A stretch of 50,655 nucleotides of DNA, from the NCBI RefSeq assembly GCF_002954665.1, contig NZ_MSCM01000001.1:2039379-2090033 (forward strand), read 5' to 3'. The notes beneath the pieces are model-generated. The model was given only the letters and a program-made list of their open reading frames with translations, did not search any database and was not told where the DNA came from. Shown here one piece after another: positions 46,606 to 50,655 of the stretch. Source of the DNA: Polaribacter glomeratus (lineage in GTDB: Bacteria > Bacteroidota > Bacteroidia > Flavobacteriales > Flavobacteriaceae). Positions within the stretch are counted from its first letter, which is position 1. Each line of letters starts with the position of its first letter. A program made the position numbers and the translations under genes.

Positions 46606-47306
46606 AAATCGTATTAACTTGTGAACATGGCGGAAATGAAGTTCCGGTGCATCAACAACATTTATTTTCATTAAACAAGCAAATTTTACATACTCATAAA
46701 GGTCTAGACTTAGGTGCACTAGACCTTTTTAATCAGCTAAAACCTTTAGCCGATTTTTCTATAGCGAGCACAACTAGTCGTTTATTAATAGAGCTAAACA
46801 GGTCTTTGCATCATAAAAATTTGTTTTCAGATTATTCTAAAACGATTTCTACATCAGAAAAAAAAGAACTCATTGCTTCTTATTATTTGGTGTATCGAAA
46901 TGAGGTTGAGAATAGCATCCGAAGTTATATTAAGGAAGGGAATGAAGTACTGCATATTTCTGTGCACTCCTTTACGCCTATTTTAAATTCTATTGAACGA
47001 AACTGCGATATCGGTTTGCTGTACGACTCGTCGCACACCAAGGAAAAAGCGTTTTGCAATTTACTTAAAAAGAAAATTCTAGCACAAAACCCGCTTTTAA
47101 ACGTGCGGTATAATTATCCTTATTTGGGCAAAATGGACGGTTTTACAACGTATTTACGCAAACAATTTATATCTAATTATATAGGTATTGAGCTTGAAGT
47201 GAATCAGAAATATGTTAGGGAAAACAAATTGGATGTTGAGATTTGTGAAATGTTAGTGAGTAGTTTTGAGGGTTTATTTTTTAGTGATGGTATTAGTGAT
47301 CTATAA
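46602..47306 (+). CDS. N-formylglutamate amidohydrolase-like protein
   Basis: 234 residues from the ATG at 46602; an upstream TTG at 46572 would add ten residues inside the GCS2 gene, but the ATG in the ATGA overlap and the immediate MKIVLTCEHGGNEVP family opening make 46602 the better start. Zinc-ligand candidates are in CEHGG and the SVHSF histidine. The family hydrolyses N-formylglutamate, yet there is no histidine-degradation gene here; with two glutamate ligases upstream, it more likely trims or recycles a glutamyl or formyl-glutamyl product. Confidence 0.85.
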   Translation: MKIVLTCEHGGNEVPVHQQHLFSLNKQILHTHKGLDLGALDLFNQLKPLADFSIASTTSRLLIELNRSLHHKNLFSDYSKTISTSEKKELIASYYLVYRNEVENSIRSYIKEGNEVLHISVHSFTPILNSIERNCDIGLLYDSSHTKEKAFCNLLKKKILAQNPLLNVRYNYPYLGKMDGFTTYLRKQFISNYIGIELEVNQKYVRENKLDVEICEMLVSSFEGLFFSDGISDL

Positions 47307-47597
47307 TGTTTTGCACTGCTTGTTTCAGTTTCTACAAGTAGTTTTCAGTAAATAGTTTAAAGTTTTTCTTAAGTTAACAAATACATCTGAAACTGTCTTT
47401 TTAGTTGGTTATTTAGATTTTAAAGCGCGTTTATATTTTTGTAATTCACGATATTTATTGCCGTAAAATCTTACACATAAAAACTTAATTAAATTCGGTT
47501 TACAGCTAAAAGAGACATTTTTAACTGATTAATAACGGAATTAGTCCAATTATCAAAAAAAAAGCTTATTTTTAGAGAGCTATAAAAAAATAAAGAA
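47307..47597. other. 291-bp region upstream of the recombinase
   Basis: AT-rich, with a few CAGT-like units near its left end (47327-47351) and no ORF. No convincing TAnnTTTG box in a good position was found for the recombinase gene. Confidence 0.4.
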
Positions 47598-48752
47598 TTG
47601 CTATATCCTACTATATTTTTAGAACAAAAAAGTCATAAAAAAGAGCTTAAGCTACTCTTAAAGTTTGAGTATAATAATACTCTTATAAACTTAACTAGAA
47701 AATTAAAAAATGCTCGCTGGAGTAAGACTTTAAATAGTTGGCATGTTGATTTCACCCAAGAAAACATAGCACTTATTACCAAAACTTTTAAGGATATTAC
47801 CCCTATTAATTCTGATAAATTACCAAAAAAAGAATTATTTAAACGGAATTTAACTGATTCAGAAAAAATGCTTTTGAATGATTTTTATTTGTACTTAAAA
47901 GGAAAAAGATATAGCCAAAGTACTCTACAAACTTATACTTTTTTTGTTGCTGATTTTATTAATTTTTACACAAAGAAACCCTTAGATGAACTTACAAACA
48001 GAGATGTAGAGCTTTTTATCGAAAAAGTTTTTATAGAACGTAACTATTCGGTAAGTTCACAAAGGCAATTTATAAGTGCCTTAAAATTATTTATTGTTTT
48101 TTATCCGCAGACAAAAATTAATGATTTGGTTTTAGTAAGGCCTAAAAAATCTAGAAAACTGCCAAGTGTTTTGTCTCAAGAAGAAGTTTTAACAATTATA
48201 CAATGTACACGAAATTTAAAGCACAGAGCTATTATTGCTTTACTTTATTCTTGCGGATTACGAATTAGTGAATTGATTAACTTAAAGTTAGCCGATTTTC
48301 ATATTGAGAGAAAACAGCTTATTGTAAAGAATGGCAAAGGCAGAAAAGATAGATATGTAAGTTTAGCGGATAGTTTTTTACCGCTTTTGTCTAATTATTA
48401 CCATTCTTATAAACCTGAACTCTATTTTGTCGAAGGGCAAAACGGCGGTAAATACAGTTCAGAAAGTGTTCGACAATTTTTAAGAAAGAGCAGTTTGAGT
48501 GCAAAGATTAAGAAAAATGTGACTCCGCATACCTTAAGACACAGTTATGCAACCCATTTATTAGAAAATGGTGTTGATATTAGATACATACAGTCGTTGT
48601 TAGGGCACGCAAAACCAGAAACAACGATGATATATACACATGTTAAAAGAAAAGATTTAATGGATATTCAAAACCCATTAGACATTGCTTTAAAGAAGAT
48701 AAACAACCGCGATAATGAAAAGGGAAATCTTTTATTATCCGGTGATATTTAA
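47598..48752 (+). CDS. Tyrosine recombinase, integron-integrase-like
   Basis: 384 residues. An extra N-terminal region (1-100) precedes a SAM-like core-binding domain (about 105-185) and the catalytic domain with the full set: R222 (CGLRISEL), K247, H311 and R314 (HTLRH), H337 (LGHAK) and nucleophile Y346 (YTHV). The ending THVKRKDLMDIQNPLD recalls the SPLD ending of integron integrases and related Bacteroidota recombinases. The integron-specific insertion between the arginine and HxxR boxes is not evident. TTG is the start: an in-frame TAA lies 15 bases upstream and the next ATG is far inside. The adjacent attC-like array suggests that it moves cassettes. Confidence 0.88.
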   Translation: MLYPTIFLEQKSHKKELKLLLKFEYNNTLINLTRKLKNARWSKTLNSWHVDFTQENIALITKTFKDITPINSDKLPKKELFKRNLTDSEKMLLNDFYLYLKGKRYSQSTLQTYTFFVADFINFYTKKPLDELTNRDVELFIEKVFIERNYSVSSQRQFISALKLFIVFYPQTKINDLVLVRPKKSRKLPSVLSQEEVLTIIQCTRNLKHRAIIALLYSCGLRISELINLKLADFHIERKQLIVKNGKGRKDRYVSLADSFLPLLSNYYHSYKPELYFVEGQNGGKYSSESVRQFLRKSSLSAKIKKNVTPHTLRHSYATHLLENGVDIRYIQSLLGHAKPETTMIYTHVKRKDLMDIQNPLDIALKKINNRDNEKGNLLLSGDI

Positions 48753-48790
48753 CCTAAATACAATATATTTGATTGCATATAAACCGTTGT
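48753..48790 (+). other. Candidate attI-like recombination site
   Basis: The short space between the recombinase stop and the first cassette ends in AAACCGTTGTGC. The core AAACC-G|TT at 48781-48788 resembles the right-hand cores of the attC-like sites (AACAC-G|TT, AATCC-G|TT). The predicted junction is after G48786. Confidence 0.5.
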
Positions 48791-48817
48791 GCAACATTTG
48801 AAAAACATATAGATAAT

Positions 48818-49051
48818 ATGAAAATATACCTTTCAAAATCTCATTCTGATGATGACGAATTTTTTCCTGACCAAGGAAAATTAGGAATTATCTTTTCATC
48901 AAAAGATGACATTTTAAAATTATGCGGTTTTTTTGAGAAGGTCAAAAGCCACATTGAAAATAACGATAATTGTCATATACATTTTAGAGATAGTTTTTCG
49001 GAGTGGAAAAAAGAAAGACATATAGATTTAGAAATTAACGTGGACAATTAA
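48818..49051 (+). CDS. Cassette 1 ORF A, small acidic protein of unknown function
   Basis: 77 residues from the ATG at 48818; a TTG at 48773 would add 15 residues translated across the recombination junction, which is unlikely. The sequence MKIYLSKSHSDDDEFFPDQG and HIHFRDSFSEWKK is compact, acidic and alpha/beta in character, in the style of small immunity proteins, but I cannot assign a family. It is followed after 2 bp by ORF B. Confidence 0.65.
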   Translation: MKIYLSKSHSDDDEFFPDQGKLGIIFSSKDDILKLCGFFEKVKSHIENNDNCHIHFRDSFSEWKKERHIDLEINVDN

Positions 49052-49053
49052 TT

Positions 49054-49443
49054 ATGAAAAGTAATCTGATAGAACATATTAAATTCATTCTAATTGATGC
49101 AATAAATGATGATATTCAAGGAATTTATGAACTGAATAATTCTGTAAAAAAATATTACCCTGAATTAGAAACTCAAAACGGAACTGTCTTTGTTTGTGGA
49201 AAAATATTATCTGAACTGATTGCCGACAACTATGTAGGAGTTTTTAAAATGACCAACCCCAAATTTGAAAAAATTGAATCTATTAATAATGAAATCGGAC
49301 AAAAAATCGCATCGGATAAAACTAATTGGACTGAATACCAAAATGAATGGATTTACGGAATTGAAAGTGTGAACGTGAAAAAATCGGTTGAATTGGAAAA
49401 TGTATTATACCAAAAAATAAAAACGTTGCACAACACCGTATAA
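49054..49443 (+). CDS. Cassette 1 ORF B, unknown protein ending inside the attC-like site
   Basis: 129 residues, ATG 2 bp after ORF A. It is mostly helical with an acidic middle and no motif I recognise. Its last codons spell TLHNTV and stop at TAA within the 5' arm of the attC-like site, so the C-terminus is coded by recombination-site DNA, as happens in packed integron cassettes. Confidence 0.7.
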   Translation: MKSNLIEHIKFILIDAINDDIQGIYELNNSVKKYYPELETQNGTVFVCGKILSELIADNYVGVFKMTNPKFEKIESINNEIGQKIASDKTNWTEYQNEWIYGIESVNVKKSVELENVLYQKIKTLHNTV

Positions 49444-49562
49444 AATTAATTGCTAGCAAATCGCTTATTTAGGAAAGTCCAAACGGACTTTCTTGGTTCG
49501 TGTTTTATTTACTAAGTTAGTCGCTTATAACACGCAACTAACCTTATACAAACACGTTGTAA
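49428..49562 (+). other. attC-like site 1
   Basis: About 135 bp. The outer arms are GCACAAC (49428-49434) and GTTGT (49556-49560); the inner arms are GTATAA on the left and TTATAC on the right, with further matches beyond them. The centre holds a perfect 8-bp hairpin, GAAAGTCC/GGACTTTC (49473-49492). The single strand would fold into one long imperfect stem, as attC sites do. The predicted cut is after G49556. Confidence 0.7.
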
Positions 49563-49655
49563 GTAATTGGCGAAAATCCTCAAACTGAATAAATTTATAG
49601 TTCAATAATCTTAAATCTCTCTATTTTTAGAGTTCGGAAAAAAATGAAAACTGTT

Positions 49656-49669
49656 GAACACTCTTTCGC
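49656..49669 (+). repeat. GAACACTCTTTCGC block shared by cassettes 2 and 3 (copy 1)
   Basis: A 14-base exact match with 50233-50246 in cassette 3, at a similar distance from the cassette start (100 and 116 bases). The two cassettes are therefore related in their interior and not just at their ends. Confidence 0.8.
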
Positions 49670-49710
49670 TAATTGGAATTTTATCAAAACGCAAAATTTA
49701 CAAAGTTTGC

Positions 49711-49943
49711 GGAATTGAGCAACTTTCGGAATTAAGGAAGTTTGAGGAATTAAGCAGGTTTTCAGAATTGAGCTACGTTCGAAATTAAGCAAGTTTGCGG
49801 AATTTTTACTTATTTAAAAAATAAAGAAAATATCTAAATTTCAGAATTGAGCAAAATAAGGAATTTAAACAGTTGCGGAATTTTCACTTTTTCGGAAAAC
49901 AAAAACCAAGCAAAAACTGAGGAATTAAGCAAAAGACGGAATT
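49711..49943 (+). repeat. Degenerate 17-18-bp GGAATT minisatellite in cassette 2
   Basis: Units near the pattern GGAATTRAGCAAGTTTNC start at 49711, 49728, 49746, 49764, 49781 and 49799 (spacing 17 or 18). Further copies are at 49843, 49860, 49877, 49921 and 49938. Alternating 17/18 spacing excludes a conserved reading frame. Confidence 0.8.
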
Positions 49944-49991
49944 AAAAAAGTTAGAAAAATTAAAGAAAATGGGATAATAAATAAACAACTA

Positions 49992-50123
49992 CTTACAACA
50001 CTGTGCATAATTTATTGCTTTATAGTTTTTCTTGCGAAAATCCTCGGAATCGTGAAAGTCTGTGTTTTATTAATTAATTTTTCGTTAAATTTACGCAACA
50101 AACCATGCACAAATCCGTTGTAA
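49992..50123 (+). other. attC-like site 2
   Basis: About 131 bp. Outer arms CTTACAAC and GTTGT; inner arms TGTGCAT near the left and ATGCACA near the right; second inner match TTTATTGC with GCAACAAA. Nearly identical to site 3 over its length, more distant from site 1. The predicted cut is after G50117. Confidence 0.72.
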
Positions 50124-50232
50124 AAAACAGGGGGAAGTTATAATTTAAGACCAATAGTTATTTAAAAAAACATTTAGCTTTAAACCTTTGAAAACCAAAA
50201 TAGGAAAAAAATGTTTGAAAAAATAGATTTTG

Positions 50233-50246
50233 GAACACTCTTTCGC
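50233..50246 (+). repeat. GAACACTCTTTCGC block shared by cassettes 2 and 3 (copy 2)
   Basis: Exact copy of 49656-49669 inside cassette 3, which starts at 50118. Only tiny plus-strand frames surround it (a 16-codon ATG frame). Confidence 0.8.
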
Positions 50247-50385
50247 GAGTCAAAATTCTGAAATGACTTTGTTTCTTTTTGGAGTTTTAAAATGTTGAAA
50301 AAAGGAAAAAGTTGACGGAATTTTGCTAATGTGGGAAATTATCAAAGCGTTTGAATTTACTCAAACGCTGAAAAACCAAAATTGT

Positions 50386-50425
50386 GGAATTAAGCAGCTT
50401 TCGGAATTATTTTCTTTGTGGAATT
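50386..50425 (+). repeat. GGAATT minisatellite units in cassette 3
   Basis: GGAATT units at 50386, 50403 and 50420 keep the same 17-bp spacing as in cassette 2. Cassette 3 shows no convincing ORF in its 416 bases before the attC-like site. Confidence 0.7.
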
Positions 50426-50531
50426 TTTACTCAATATTGCCATTTAGAAAACTGGAGAAATTGGAAACAAGAGTTAATAAAAAAGGGGAATTAATAGAAT
50501 AGAAAAATTAATGGGAGAATTAAAGCCTGCA

Positions 50532-50655
50532 TTTTACAACACCGTGCATAATTTATTGCTTTATTGGTTTTTCTTGCGAAAAACCTCGGAATCGTGAAAG
50601 TCCGTGTTTTTTAATTAATTTTTCGTTAAATTTACGCAACAAACCATGCACAAAT
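50532..50655 (+). other. attC-like site 3 (cut by the window edge)
   Basis: Starts TTTTACAACACCGTGCATAA and matches site 2 with only scattered differences up to the last base of the window (ATGCACAAAT). The final CCG|TTGT core would be the next few bases, so the array continues beyond this sequence. Confidence 0.7.

Larger units (their letters stand above)
49557..50117 (+). mobile_element. Cassette 2, apparently without a coding gene
   Basis: 561 bp including its attC-like site. The longest plus-strand frame with ATG is 24 codons (from 49644). A 65-codon minus-strand frame at 49595-49792 is low-complexity and crosses the minisatellite. The interior is dominated by GGAATT repeats. Confidence 0.65.
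47598..50655 (+). mobile_element. Integron-like element: recombinase plus cassette array (runs past the window edge)
   Basis: A tyrosine recombinase is followed by cassette 1 (48787-49556), cassette 2 (49557-50117) and cassette 3 (from 50118). Each ends in an about 130-bp attC-like dyad. The first bases of each cassette are the exact complement of the 5' arm of its own dyad: GTTGTGCAAC with GTTGCACAAC, GTTGTAAGTA with TACTTACAAC, and GTTGTAAAA with TTTTACAAC. That per-cassette match is what is expected if cassettes circulate and insert at a G|TT point. Unlike class 1 integrons, the integrase and cassettes point the same way. Confidence 0.75.

Noticed and set aside
48773..48817. Upstream TTG start for cassette 1 ORF A
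   Set aside because: It would translate across the predicted recombination junction; the ATG at 48818 gives a normal start inside the cassette.
49595..49792. 65-residue minus-strand ORF in cassette 2
   Set aside because: It is antisense to the array, low in complexity and crosses the GGAATT minisatellite; no family resemblance.

Overview
The window reads as a chromosomal segment of a member of the Flavobacteriaceae (Bacteroidota). The DNA is strongly AT-rich, and several genes have forms typical of this family: a single-chain SecDF, a fused hypoxanthine phosphoribosyltransferase-adenylate kinase, a stand-alone MnmD, RecQ with a C-terminal HTH_40 domain, and M56/BlaI pairs with TonB-like tails. 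Several candidate promoters carry the Bacteroidota -7 motif TAnnTTTG and starts have little Shine-Dalgarno signal. I saw no rRNA, tRNA or CRISPR array. The genus cannot be fixed from sequence reading alone; a marine Polaribacter/Tenacibaculum-like organism is a guess.

Layout. 0.1-9.6 kb: housekeeping genes (recQ, fhs, secDF, hpt-adk fusion, obg). 9.6-15.9 kb: two tandem paralogous orphan histidine kinases, then a BlaI-type repressor with an M56 membrane protein and a small TonB-like lipoprotein, controlled by three copies of an ACTAA-N4-TTAGT operator, then a PhnA-like protein. 16-17.6 kb: adenine deaminase. 17.8-34 kb: a catabolic region. On the minus strand lies a set sufficient for trans-4-hydroxyproline breakdown (epimerase, FAD-dependent D-amino-acid dehydrogenase, DapA-family deaminase, 2-oxoglutarate semialdehyde dehydrogenase) with an M24 aminopeptidase/prolidase and a DUF885 peptidase-like lipoprotein, and a divergent AraC regulator. 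On the plus strand next to it is a three-domain protein (APH-type kinase, M23 peptidase, class III aminotransferase fold) whose kinase/phospholyase pairing recalls hydroxylysine or ethanolamine phosphate breakdown, followed by an exported TolB-propeller amidohydrolase. I infer a module for collagen-derived hydroxylated amino acids. 34-43.4 kb: mixed housekeeping genes (CorA, hemW, ruvC, mnmD, ilvE) separated by unusual arrays of heptanucleotide repeats. 43.9-47.3 kb: a tight three-gene operon of a RimK-like ATP-grasp ligase, a GCS2 glutamate-cysteine-ligase-like protein and an N-formylglutamate-amidohydrolase-like protein, probably a pathway for an unknown glutamate-containing small molecule.

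47.6-50.655 kb (to the window edge): the most striking part. A tyrosine recombinase with an integron-integrase-like ending is followed, in the same orientation, by what looks like an integron cassette array: three about 130-bp attC-like dyads. In each of three successive cassettes the first 9-10 bases are the exact complement of the 5' end of that same cassette's attC-like site, which is the signature of excision and insertion of circular cassettes. Cassette 1 carries two small ORFs, the second ending inside its attC-like site. Cassettes 2 and 3 carry no convincing gene; instead they share a 14-base block and a degenerate 17-18-bp GGAATT minisatellite. The array runs off the right edge.

Other structure: a candidate structured repeat inside the hydroxyproline operon with a likely second copy near 15.9 kb, a mazF toxin remnant, a 43-residue membrane ORF, and several clear hairpin terminators.
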